Assembly: GCF_002607855.1 (NCBI RefSeq)
Contig: NZ_AWQQ01000080.1
Span: forward strand, 2,131 to 16,726
Source of the DNA: Desulforamulus profundi
GTDB lineage: Bacteria > Bacillota_B > Desulfotomaculia > Desulfotomaculales > Desulfotomaculaceae
DNA length: 14,596 nt
Reading direction: 5' to 3'
Shown here: positions 1 through 6,424 of the stretch, piece after piece
Position numbering within the stretch: position 1 is the first letter of the stretch
Layout of the letters: each line of letters begins with the position of its first letter
Notes under the pieces: model-generated
Told to the model about the DNA's origin: nothing
Databases searched by the model: none
Seen by the model: the letters and a program-made list of their open reading frames with translations, nothing else
Position numbers and translations under genes: made by a program

Positions 1-27
1 AAAGAATTACCCAATAGCATAAGATTT

Positions 28-142
28 TCTGGTGGCGATACCGGAGGGGGTACACCTGTTCCCATCCCGAACACAGCAGTTAAGCCTCCAGGGCCGATGG
101 TACTCGGGGCGCAAGCCCCCGGGAGAGTAGGTCGCCGCCAGA
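28..142 (+). rRNA. rrf: 5S ribosomal RNA
   Basis: The ends pair as a 10-bp helix (TCTGGTGGCG with CGCCGCCAGA, one G-U). The interior carries the conserved 5S segments CCCATCCCGAACAC and GTTAAGC, and the GGGAGAGTAGGTCG block near the 3' end. At about 115 nt the length is normal for a bacterial 5S. It is probably the last gene of an rRNA operon whose 16S and 23S lie left of the window. Exact ends are estimated from the closing helix. Confidence 0.97.
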
Positions 143-150
143 GTAATTTT

Positions 151-183
151 AAACACCTTATCTAATGAATAAGGTGTTTTTTA
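151..183 (+). terminator. Intrinsic terminator of the rRNA operon
   Basis: Perfect 10-bp stem AAACACCTTA / TAAGGTGTTT with a 9-nt loop, followed by a T-rich run. It starts 8 nt after the 5S end. Confidence 0.92.
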
Positions 184-205
184 TTCGTTATACCACCAAT
201 TAAGT

Positions 206-225
206 ACATTAGTTAACATTAGTTA
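206..225 (+). repeat. Tandem 10-bp repeat, two copies
   Basis: ACATTAGTTA occurs twice back to back in AT-rich spacer between the rRNA terminator and the DUF5320 gene. No function is apparent, and it may be simple sequence. Confidence 0.5.
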
Positions 226-298
226 ATTTAAGTTCTACAACAAATCAGTTAGTCTTATAACAAATATGACGCCTAAATATATTGCTTCAGAACGGCAT

Positions 299-328
299 AA
301 GGCTGCCCTGAGAGAAAAGGGCAGCCTT
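299..328 (-). terminator. Hairpin downstream of the DUF5320 gene
   Basis: Perfect 11-bp stem AAGGCTGCCCT / AGGGCAGCCTT with an 8-nt loop, 15 nt after the stop codon of the minus-strand gene. There is no good T-run on the minus side, so it is a probable terminator or 3'-end stabiliser rather than a textbook one. Confidence 0.6.
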
Positions 329-342
329 TGTCTGTAACAACC

Positions 343-672
343 CTATGATTGTTTTTTCTCAATTTGCTCAATGGCCTTTTTTAAATTCGCAAGGTAACTT
401 TCTAGATGTAATGCTTGATTCTTGAGACTGGTCAAATCATCTTTATTAGTATCGGTTGGAATAAAAGCGGTGTCTGTAACTTTTAAGCCACCCGCTTCCG
501 CTACTGGTGGTACATTATTTGACCAACACAAATGACGGCGCCTTCTCATACCACTCTGGTAATTTGCCACACTGGCTACATTACCTTCACCTACATAACC
601 AATACAATAACCGCGTCCACGTCCTGTCATTGGCCCTTTTCCAGCCGGACCCGTTCCTCTAAACCCTGGCAT
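343..672 (-). CDS. DUF5320 family protein
   Basis: 109 residues. The N-terminus has the glycine/proline-rich signature of DUF5320 proteins (MPGFRGTGPAGKGPMTGRGR, then GYC), a basic middle with a second Cys (MRRRRHLC), and a C-terminal helix of about 35 residues likely to form a coiled coil (LKNQALHLESYLANLKKAIE). From memory, such proteins occur in anaerobes, often near genes for NifX/NifB-like or Mrp-type metal-cofactor proteins; no biochemical role is established. None of those partners is visible here. The start is supported by an AAGGGGGG ribosome site about 6 nt upstream. It appears monocistronic, with its own promoter at 717-745 and a hairpin after the stop. Confidence 0.85.
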   Translation of the reverse strand: MPGFRGTGPAGKGPMTGRGRGYCIGYVGEGNVASVANYQSGMRRRRHLCWSNNVPPVAEAGGLKVTDTAFIPTDTNKDDLTSLKNQALHLESYLANLKKAIEQIEKKQS

Positions 673-716
673 TTAGAACCCCCCTTTTTCATTATAATTG
701 ACATATGTTCATAACT

Positions 717-745
717 ATTGTATACCGAATCCTTTAGTTAGTCAA
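717..745 (-). promoter_or_regulatory. Sigma-A promoter of the DUF5320 gene
   Basis: On the minus strand TTGACT (740-745), a 17-nt spacer and TACAAT (717-722) give a near-consensus housekeeping promoter about 45 nt upstream of the start codon. Confidence 0.8.
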
Positions 746-781
746 TATCTTTGAGAGTATTTACTATCAACAACGTCCTTC

Positions 782-811
782 CTCAAGGATGTCTTTGAAG
801 ATATTCTTGAG
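782..811. repeat. Imperfect palindrome in the 750-1090 spacer
   Basis: CTCAAG...CTTGAG arms extend inward to a 12-bp or longer stem if G-U pairs are allowed (TTTGAA loop). It is not followed by a T-run on either strand, so a terminator is unlikely. It could be an operator or RNA structure. The rest of this roughly 340-nt spacer holds a 34-codon ORF (817-921), repeated TAAGAATT words at about 940-960 and the dyad at 1020-1036. Confidence 0.45.
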
Positions 812-816
812 AGGGT

Positions 817-921
817 ATGCTTGTTCTTGATAAAAAGCTCTTCCTGCCTGAACAGGTGGCAGCCGATTCCGGGTATTTTCTATTAGAAGAGCAGTGGTTT
901 CCCAGCAGTTTTAAAAGCTAG
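817..921 (+). CDS. Possible 34-residue ORF, unrecognised
   Basis: An ATG preceded closely by GAGAGGG opens a frame starting MLVLDKKLFLPEQ and ending at a TAG. The ribosome site is too close to the ATG to be ideal, and I recognise no family. It may be a gene relic or chance. It lies between divergent genes and directly after the palindrome at 782-811. Confidence 0.2.
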   Translation: MLVLDKKLFLPEQVAADSGYFLLEEQWFPSSFKS

Positions 922-1019
922 AATAATTTTCAGGTTTTGATAAGAATTCTGTAAGAATTTCCTGTTATAGTAAATTCTAATAGATCCATCATAATACCTG
1001 GAAATCAAAAAACAAAGAT

Positions 1020-1036
1020 TTGATAAGTTTAATCAA
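1020..1036. promoter_or_regulatory. Dyad TTGAT-N7-ATCAA upstream of the flavodiiron gene
   Basis: TTGAT (1020-1024) and ATCAA (1032-1036) form an inverted repeat about 55-70 nt upstream of the start at 1091. The half-sites resemble FNR half-sites, but the spacer is 7 nt rather than 4, so assignment to that family is weak. No convincing -35/-10 pair was found nearby. Confidence 0.3.
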
Positions 1037-1090
1037 CCGGGGAATGCTAATACTGGATTTTTGGACCAAGAAAAATGTGAGGTGAGAAAA

Positions 1091-2305
1091 ATGTTTGAGA
1101 TCAAGGACAAAATTTACTGGGTGGGTTACAAAGACTGGGAATTAAAGAGATTCCACGGAGATGAATATTCAACCCACCGGGGCTCTTCATATAACTCTTA
1201 TCTGATTAAGGATGAGAAGCTGGCACTGGTTGACACTGTCTGGACCCCCTATCATGAGGGTTTTGTAGAAGACCTGGACCGGTTATTCGGCCTGGATAAA
1301 ATTGATTTAATTGTTATCAACCACTGTGAAGTGGACCATGCAGGAAGTCTTTCCTATTTACTGGAGAAGATCCCCGATACCCCCATTTACTGTACCAAAA
1401 AGGGATCCGAAATGATGAAAAAACATTTTCACAAAGACTGGAACTTTCAGGTGGTAAAAACCGGGGACAGTGTAAATTTGGGTCAATACAAACTGGTCTT
1501 TGTGGAGGCCCCCATGCTGCACTGGCCGGATACCATGATGACCTATGTGCAGGGCGCCAACCTGTTGCTCTCCAATGACCCCTTCGGCCAGCACTATGTT
1601 TCGCCCCGCTATTTTAACGATCAGGTAGACCAGGGCGAATTATATTATGAAGCGTTAAAGTATTATGCCAATATCATTACACCCTTTAATAAACTGGTGC
1701 TGGCCAAGATTAAAGAAGTGAAGTCTCTAAACTTACCCATCGACATGATTGCCCCCAGCCACGGCATTATCTGGCGGGATAACCCCTTGCAGATCATCGA
1801 GAAGTATGAACAATGGGCCAGCAACTATCACGAAGGTTCGGTCACCATTTTATACGACACCATGTGGGGGGCCACCAAGAAAATGGCCCTGGCCATGGCC
1901 AGAGGGCTGGAGAATAAAGGGGTCCCGGCGAAGGTCATCAACACTGCCAAGTATGACAAGAACGATATTATAACGGAAGTCTTCAGGTCAAAGGGAATTA
2001 TCGCCGGCAGTTCCACCATTAACAACGGAGTTCTTTCCTCCATGGCCGCTGTTTTAGAAATAATTAAAGGACTTAAGTTTAAACAAAAGGTGGCAGCCTC
2101 CTTTGGCTCCTATGGCTGGAGCGGCGAGTCACCCAAAATCATTGAAGAATGGCTCAGGGAATCCGGTTTTGAAATTATTCAGGAAAGCAAGAAGATTAAC
2201 TGGGATCCGACGGCTGATGAATTAAGGGAGTGTGTTGCCTATGGCGAAGCATTTGGAGAAAAAATTAAAGCCTTGGTCATACCCGAACAGGCGGTGAAAG
2301 CATGA
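1091..2305 (+). CDS. fprA: FprA-type flavodiiron protein (O2/NO reductase)
   Basis: 404 residues from ATG 1091, preferred over upstream ATGs because AGGTGAG lies directly before it. The N-terminal metallo-beta-lactamase-like half keeps a complete diiron ligand set: H78, E80, D82 and H83 in NHCEVDH, H144, D163 (SNDPFG) and H224 (APSHG). The C-terminal flavodoxin domain starts near residue 250 with the FMN loop LYDTMWGATKK, and has FGSYGWSGE near 338-346. The family reduces O2 to water or NO to N2O using FMNH2, usually recharged by rubredoxin, in the cytoplasm of anaerobes. The stop overlaps the next start (ATGA), and a rubredoxin gene ends the operon, so the likely electron donor is encoded here. 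Whether O2 or NO is the main substrate cannot be read from sequence. Confidence 0.95.
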   Translation: MFEIKDKIYWVGYKDWELKRFHGDEYSTHRGSSYNSYLIKDEKLALVDTVWTPYHEGFVEDLDRLFGLDKIDLIVINHCEVDHAGSLSYLLEKIPDTPIYCTKKGSEMMKKHFHKDWNFQVVKTGDSVNLGQYKLVFVEAPMLHWPDTMMTYVQGANLLLSNDPFGQHYVSPRYFNDQVDQGELYYEALKYYANIITPFNKLVLAKIKEVKSLNLPIDMIAPSHGIIWRDNPLQIIEKYEQWASNYHEGSVTILYDTMWGATKKMALAMARGLENKGVPAKVINTAKYDKNDIITEVFRSKGIIAGSSTINNGVLSSMAAVLEIIKGLKFKQKVAASFGSYGWSGESPKIIEEWLRESGFEIIQESKKINWDPTADELRECVAYGEAFGEKIKALVIPEQAVKA

Positions 2306-2829
2306 CCGGCAAGTGCCTTAATCTTTCAACCGTCGTAGAATTAGCAGCAGCCAACAGCGAAAAGGGTGTCCAGTACTATAGAAAGATGAAGGAAATGGCC
2401 GAGGATACCGTGGCCGGGGAGATTTTTCATCGCCTCGCAGAAGAAGAAGATGAGGAAAGGCGTGCCCTTCATAAGGTGGCGAAAGCGGAGGCGGAAAAGG
2501 CACAAATCAACATGGATGAGCAGACCTACTGCTACTTGTGTGCCCTGGGGGACGAATTGAATTTTCCCCATGATGAAACCCGGTTGTTTAAGGCGGTAAG
2601 TCCCAGGGAAGCCTTTGAAATCGGCATTGAAGCAAAAAAGGACGGTATTTTGCTGTACCATGAGTTCATGAAACGGTGTGTCTCCGATGAAGCCAAAAAT
2701 ATTCTGAGTCATTTAATTGAGAGCGAGCAAAGGCACCTGCTGGAACTCCGGGACTACATGTATGAAATATGCCCTACGGGGTGTAAATACTATCATAAAA
2801 ATGGAAATAATGGTGAGGGTAACAAATAA
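2302..2829 (+). CDS. Rubrerythrin-like ferritin-fold protein
   Basis: 175 residues, translationally coupled to the flavodiiron gene through ATGA. It looks like a four-helix ferritin-like domain: helix 1 with E20 (NSEKGVQYY), helix 2 LAEEEDEERRALH (45-57), helix 3 with E107 and E110 (FEIGIEAKKDG), and helix 4 with a canonical ExxH (E142-Q-R-H145). In helix 2 the expected ExxH His is replaced in the natural alignment by Glu (E49-D-E-E52), so the diiron site may be altered. There is no rubredoxin domain, but the tail carries Cys157 and Cys161 (CPTGC), with Cys77 and Cys80 mid-protein. Family members reduce peroxide or store iron. Given the operon, a peroxide or oxygen-stress role is likely but inferred. 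Confidence 0.8.
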   Translation: MTGKCLNLSTVVELAAANSEKGVQYYRKMKEMAEDTVAGEIFHRLAEEEDEERRALHKVAKAEAEKAQINMDEQTYCYLCALGDELNFPHDETRLFKAVSPREAFEIGIEAKKDGILLYHEFMKRCVSDEAKNILSHLIESEQRHLLELRDYMYEICPTGCKYYHKNGNNGEGNK

Positions 2830-2875
2830 GTACCCAGCCAGAACTTGTTTCCAAATATAAGGGAGGAGAGATTCT

Positions 2876-3028
2876 ATGTCCAAGTATGAATGTGTATGCG
2901 GCTATATCTATGACCCCGCCAAGGGAGAAGGGGACATTCCCCCCGGAACCGCCTTTGAGGACCTGCCGGAGGATTGGGTTTGTCCGGAGTGTGGTTTAGG
3001 CAAAGATGCCTTTACCAAGATGGAATAG
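2876..3028 (+). CDS. Rubredoxin, short variant with CxC knuckle
   Basis: 50 residues, too short for usual ORF cut-offs. The ribosome site GGGAGGAG lies 5 nt before the ATG. The rubredoxin signature is clear: [11 protein letters not shown] at 4-14, [13 protein letters not shown] at 22-34 and CPECG at 36-40. The second knuckle is canonical CxxC (C36, C39). The first reads C6-V-C8-G, one residue shorter than the usual CxxCG. The loop after it ([10 protein letters not shown]) is also shorter than usual. Rubredoxins carry one Fe(Cys)4 and donate electrons to flavodiiron proteins and rubrerythrins. Its place as third gene behind both fits that role. A strong terminator follows. Confidence 0.93.
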   Translation: MSKYECVCGYIYDPAKGEGDIPPGTAFEDLPEDWVCPECGLGKDAFTKME

Positions 3029-3030
3029 GT

Positions 3031-3070
3031 AAAAAAGAGGCTTTAGCCACAGGGGCTAAAGCCTCTTTTT
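3031..3070. terminator. Bidirectional terminator between rubredoxin and hcp
   Basis: Perfect 12-bp stem GAGGCTTTAGCC / GGCTAAAGCCTC with a 5-nt loop. It is flanked by six A on the left and five T on the right, so it can end both the plus-strand operon and the minus-strand hcp transcript. Confidence 0.95.
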
Positions 3071-3107
3071 ATAACGAAGGTGAGGGTAACTACTTGTCAT
3101 ATTTGTT

Positions 3108-4451
3108 TTATTCGCCCAGCATTTTAGCCAGGTCGGCTTTGGCATCTCCGCTGATCAGCTGCAGGTTGAAGGTTTTTTGCAGTACCTCAACCACACCGGG
3201 GGTGAGGAATTCCGGAGCCTTGGGACCAACGTACATATTCTTGACGCCCAGGCTGAAGAGACCCAGCAGAATGGCAACCGCCTTTTGTTCAAACCAGGAC
3301 AGTACGATGCTCAGGGGCAGCTCATTAACGCCGCAGTTAAAGGCTTCGGCCAGCGCCAGGGCGATTTTCACCGCAGAACCGGAGTTGTTGCACTGACCCA
3401 GGTCAATGAAACGGGGGATATCGGTGCCTTCAATGGTACCGAAGTCGATGTCATTAAATCTGAACTTACCGCAGGAAGTGGTAAGAATGATGCAGTCCTT
3501 TGGAACGGCCAGGGCCAGTTCGCGGTAGTAGTCTCTGCCTTTGGTGGGAGAGTCACAACCGGCAATCACAAAGAAGCGTCTGATTTTACCGGCCTTCACG
3601 GCTTCAATAATCTGGGGAGCCAGAGGCAGCACGTTCAGGTGGTGGAAACCGGTGGTAAAGGTGTTCACCTCTTCGGAAGAACCGTTCAGCTTGTTAACGA
3701 TTTTCTTCCACAGACCGTCGGCAGGAGCGCCGGGTAGAGACAGGGCCTTCTCAATAAGTGGAGTGAAGTCCATACCCTCGATTTTCTTAACACCTTCCAG
3801 ACCGGTTACACCGAAGGAGAACATCCGGTCAGCGTAGGTGGCATCCTTCCGGATGGGCATGACACAGTTGGTGGTGGCCAGGATGGCGCCGGGGAAGGCT
3901 TCAAAGACTTGCCTTTGGTCGAACCAGGCTTTGCCGACGTTGCCCTTCAGGTGCTTGTATTTGTTTAATTCAGGATAACCGTGGGCAGGCAGCATTTCGG
4001 AGTGGGTGTAGACATTGATGCCTTTGCCTTCGGTTTGCTTTAACAATTCTTTTAAAGCCAGCAGGTTGTGGCCGGTCACCAGGATGCACTTGCCTTCTAC
4101 TTTATCGGAGGTTACGGAAACAGGGGTGGGAACACCCAGGTTGTCCAGGTGAGCTTTATCCAGCAGGTCCATGATTTTAACGGTGGCAGTCCCCACTTTG
4201 AGGGCCATATTGATGGTTTCTTCCAGGTTAAAGTTTACGTTGGTCAGGGTAGAGTAAAGGGCTTCCTGGGTAATGGCATCCACTTCAGGGTCGGAGTAAC
4301 CCAGTTCTCTGGCGTGAGTGGCGTAAGCAGCCACACCCTTGAGACCGAAGATAATGGTATCCTGCAAGCTGGCAATGTTTTCGTCCTTACCGCAAACACC
4401 GATTTTGGTGCAGCCGCCTTTGGGGGTTTGTTCACACTGGTAGCAAAACAT
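3108..4451 (-). CDS. hcp: Hybrid-cluster protein Hcp, short (class III-type)
   Basis: 447 residues, about 100 shorter than class I Hcp. The N-terminal cysteines C3-x2-C6-x7-C14-x5-C20 bind the cubane cluster. The hybrid-cluster ligands are all present by alignment from memory: H128 (TGHNL), E152 (HSEML), C196 (TTNCVMP), C299 (AGCDSP, the persulfide Cys), C327 (SCGKF), C354 (GQCNNS), E388 and K390 (WFEQK). The missing segment falls between the N-terminal cluster and H128, where class III proteins lack a helical bundle. Annotated as hydroxylamine reductase; the family is now linked mainly to NO reduction and nitrosative stress. AAAGGAGGAATTG precedes the ATG. It faces the flavodiiron operon and has its own promoter with two CRP/FNR-type sites. 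Confidence 0.95.
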   Translation of the reverse strand: MFCYQCEQTPKGGCTKIGVCGKDENIASLQDTIIFGLKGVAAYATHARELGYSDPEVDAITQEALYSTLTNVNFNLEETINMALKVGTATVKIMDLLDKAHLDNLGVPTPVSVTSDKVEGKCILVTGHNLLALKELLKQTEGKGINVYTHSEMLPAHGYPELNKYKHLKGNVGKAWFDQRQVFEAFPGAILATTNCVMPIRKDATYADRMFSFGVTGLEGVKKIEGMDFTPLIEKALSLPGAPADGLWKKIVNKLNGSSEEVNTFTTGFHHLNVLPLAPQIIEAVKAGKIRRFFVIAGCDSPTKGRDYYRELALAVPKDCIILTTSCGKFRFNDIDFGTIEGTDIPRFIDLGQCNNSGSAVKIALALAEAFNCGVNELPLSIVLSWFEQKAVAILLGLFSLGVKNMYVGPKAPEFLTPGVVEVLQKTFNLQLISGDAKADLAKMLGE

Positions 4452-4513
4452 GTTTTCAATTCCTCCTTTTATGAATTCCCGGCTGATTTTGCCGTTTTTT
4501 GTTTTCTGATGGT

Positions 4514-4542
4514 ATCATACCGGAAGAAAAGGAGGCAGGATG
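4514..4542 (-). promoter_or_regulatory. Probable hcp promoter, weak -35
   Basis: On the minus strand a -10 TATGAT (4514-4519) lies 17 nt from a poor -35 (CATCCT, 4537-4542). A weak -35 overlapped by a dyad is typical of an activator-dependent promoter. Transcription would start near 4507, giving a leader of about 55 nt. Confidence 0.55.
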
Positions 4543-4556
4543 TGACTGTTGTCATG
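4541..4556. promoter_or_regulatory. CRP/FNR-type operator, hcp-proximal
   Basis: TGTGA-CTGTTG-TCATG, a near match to TGTGA-N6-TCACA. Its centre (4548.5) is about 41.5 nt upstream of the inferred start site, the class II activator position. Confidence 0.55.
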
Positions 4557-4563
4557 AGGGGCC

Positions 4564-4579
4564 TGTGATATTAGTCACA
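4564..4579. promoter_or_regulatory. CRP/FNR-type operator, hcp-distal, perfect dyad
   Basis: TGTGA-TATTAG-TCACA is a perfect CRP-type inverted repeat. Its centre is 23 bp (about two helical turns) from the proximal site, near -64.5. The right half contains the TGA stop codon of the neighbouring methyltransferase gene. A HcpR-like regulator is a reasonable candidate, but no regulator gene is in the window. Confidence 0.65.
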
Positions 4580-5735
4580 GTAGCGATTCTTCCGCCTTTT
4601 TCGGCCTGGGAGGACGGGGGCCGGGGTACTGGTAGTAGTTGCACTCCACCCGGCCGTTGTACAGCTTGCGTTTTTTCTCTGCTTTTTTACCGAAGTGTTT
4701 TTCAAATTCCTCAAAGGAGGAAATGACATAACAAGACCAGGCGTCCAGGGCTGCGAAGGTATCTCCCAGCTCTCTGTACAACTTTTTCACTTCCTGCAGC
4801 TCACCCAGGCGCCGGCCATAGGGCGGGTTGGTGATAATAAAGCCATACTTCTGTTTGCTGCGGACCTTGGCCACGGGGACCCGCTGGAAGTGAATGGAAT
4901 CCTCCACACTGGCCTGTTTGGCGTGGTAGCGGGCCAGGCTCAGGACCTGATCATCAATGTCCGTGCCATATATTCTAAGTTTGATATCCCGGTTTTCCTG
5001 CTCCAGCGCCTCTTTTCTGGCTTTGACCCATAAATCCCTGGGAATGGCGGGCCAGGCCTCAGCGGCAAAATTTCTCCCAATGCCCGGGGCGATGTTGTAC
5101 CCGATCAAAGCGGCTTCAATAGGAATGGTGCCGGAACCGCAAAAGGGGTCCAATAACGGGCGGTCCGGATACCAGCGGGCGATGGAAAGCAGCCCGGCAG
5201 CCAGAGTTTCCTTGAGGGGCGCCTGGCTGGCCAACTTGCGATAGCCTCTTTTGTGCAGCCCGACCCCGCTGGTATCAATGGTCAAGGTAGCGACGTCCTT
5301 CAGCAAAGCCACCTCGATGGTGTAACGGGGACCGCTCTCTTCAAACCATTCCTTTTTATAGGCCTGCTTCATTTTCTCCACAATGGCCTTTTTGACAATG
5401 GACTGGCAGTCGGGTACGCTGTGTAGTTTGGATTTAATGGACTTTCCTTCCACCGGAAAGCTGGCGTCTGCCGGCAGCCAGTCCGGCCAGGGCAGGGCTT
5501 TGGTCTGCTGAAACAACTCTTCAAAGCTGGTGGCTTTAAACTCACCCATTTTCACCAGCACCCGGTCCGCCGAGCGAAGCCAGAGGTTTGTTTTGCAGAT
5601 GGCCATTTCGTCGCCGAAGAAAGTGACTTTAGCGTTGTCGACGGTGACATCGTACCCCAGTTTCTTTACTTCATAGGCCAACACCGATTCCAAACCGAAG
5701 GTGGCAGTAGCGATAAGCTCAATGTGATTTCCCAT
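4575..5735 (-). CDS. ypsC: THUMP-domain SAM-dependent RNA methyltransferase
   Basis: 386 residues, matching the length of Bacillus YpsC-type proteins (UPF0020/COG0116, related to the N-terminal half of E. coli RlmL). An N-terminal ferredoxin-like plus THUMP region (about 1-160) ends in the conserved GLHKRGYR block (159-166). The Rossmann methyltransferase domain follows with motif I LLDPFCGSGT (194-203), acidic GTDID (257-261) and motif IV NPPYG (303-307). The NPPY motif indicates N-methylation of a base; RlmL makes m2G in 23S rRNA, but the target here is not determined. The C-terminus is basic and proline-rich (PGPRPPRPKK). AAGGAG lies 5 nt before the ATG. Its stop codon sits inside an hcp operator and no terminator separates it from hcp, so readthrough into hcp is possible. 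Confidence 0.93.
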   Translation of the reverse strand: MGNHIELIATATFGLESVLAYEVKKLGYDVTVDNAKVTFFGDEMAICKTNLWLRSADRVLVKMGEFKATSFEELFQQTKALPWPDWLPADASFPVEGKSIKSKLHSVPDCQSIVKKAIVEKMKQAYKKEWFEESGPRYTIEVALLKDVATLTIDTSGVGLHKRGYRKLASQAPLKETLAAGLLSIARWYPDRPLLDPFCGSGTIPIEAALIGYNIAPGIGRNFAAEAWPAIPRDLWVKARKEALEQENRDIKLRIYGTDIDDQVLSLARYHAKQASVEDSIHFQRVPVAKVRSKQKYGFIITNPPYGRRLGELQEVKKLYRELGDTFAALDAWSCYVISSFEEFEKHFGKKAEKKRKLYNGRVECNYYQYPGPRPPRPKKAEESLL

Positions 5736-5803
5736 AGCGACTCCTTACACGATATTTCCACTAATGGATATTACCACGTTTAATTATATAATATCAAGCA
5801 TGC

Positions 5804-5829
5804 AAAAAGGAGGTGGCGGGACCACCTCC
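5804..5829 (-). terminator. Terminator of the hcp relic
   Basis: On the minus strand an 8-bp GC-rich stem GGAGGTGG / CCACCTCC with a 5-nt loop, then five T. It lies directly after the stop of the decayed hcp copy and keeps its transcription from the methyltransferase gene. Confidence 0.85.
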
Positions 5830-5834
5830 GTCCT

Positions 5835-6200
5835 TTATTTGGTTTCGCCTGACATCCTGGCCAGGTCTGCCCTGGGGTCGCCGCTGATCAGGTTTAAGCC
5901 GAAGTTCTTTTGCAGCACTTCTACCACCGTGGGATGTAGGAACTCGGGGAACTTCGGCCTGATGGTAATATTTTGCACGCCCAGGCTGAGCAGGCCCAGT
6001 AAAATGGCCACATTCGAAGGCCTCCGCCAGGGCCTGGGCGATATGGACAGAAGAGACGGAGTTGTTGCACTGGCCCAGGTCGATGTAGCGGGGGATATCC
6101 GTACCTTCAATGGTTCCGTATTCAATATCATTAAAGCTGAATTTGCCGCAGGAGGCTGTAATAATGACACAGTCCTTGGCTTCGGTTTCTCTTTGCCCGT
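5835..6200 (-). pseudogene. Decayed C-terminal fragment of a second hcp
   Basis: Two reading frames together recreate the Hcp C-terminus. The first (about 6200 down to 6016) reads AKDCVIITASCGKFSFND, then YGTIEGTDIPRYIDLGQC, up to AEAFE. The second (about 6012 to 5838) resumes at NVAILLGLLSLGVQN and ends LISGDPRADLARMSG. Compared with the intact gene, about 56 nt are missing at the junction. That shifts the frame and removes the WFEQK segment holding two cluster ligands. Everything upstream of the PKDC region, including the N-terminal cluster cysteines, is also gone. It cannot encode a working Hcp. The divergence from the intact copy suggests an old paralogue rather than a recent duplication. 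Confidence 0.88.
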
Positions 6201-6334
6201 CAGTCTATCGAAAAAACTTACCAATCTTTATCACCTCAATTCTTTTTTTATTATTCTCTATAGTATTTGAAGTATACTTAAGAAAAACAGCGGGAAAGGG
6301 ATGTTAATTCCTTTAAAAAAAAATAATTTTTGTA

Positions 6335-6363
6335 TTGAAACTGGTCTGAGGTTCAAGCATAAT
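6335..6363 (+). promoter_or_regulatory. Promoter of the ferredoxin gene
   Basis: TTGAAA (6335-6340), a 17-nt spacer and CATAAT (6358-6363). An inverted pair TTGAAAC / GGTTCAA (one mismatch) spans most of the promoter and could be an operator. Confidence 0.7.
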
Positions 6364-6424
6364 AAAATTAACCCAACTGGTTGTCTAACTGGGTATCAAA
6401 AAATTAAAAGGAGGAACTGAACTT

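Noticed and set aside
1061..1090. Upstream in-frame start for the flavodiiron protein
   Set aside because: The added ten residues (MDQEKCEVRK) include the ribosome site AGGTGAG of the better ATG at 1091, and family proteins start near MFEI.
2812..3090. 12-bp direct repeat GGTGAGGGTAAC at 2812 and 3079
   Set aside because: A few chance repeats of this length are expected in 14.6 kb, and the flanks show no further similarity.
3177..3737. Long plus-strand frame of 186 codons opposite hcp
   Set aside because: It lies wholly within the minus-strand hcp, whose ligands and ribosome site are clear. The plus frame has no recognisable domain.
5764..6270. Plus-strand 168-codon frame over the hcp relic
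   Set aside because: It mirrors the minus-strand Hcp fragment; the similar plus-strand shadow of the intact hcp shows it is antisense coincidence.
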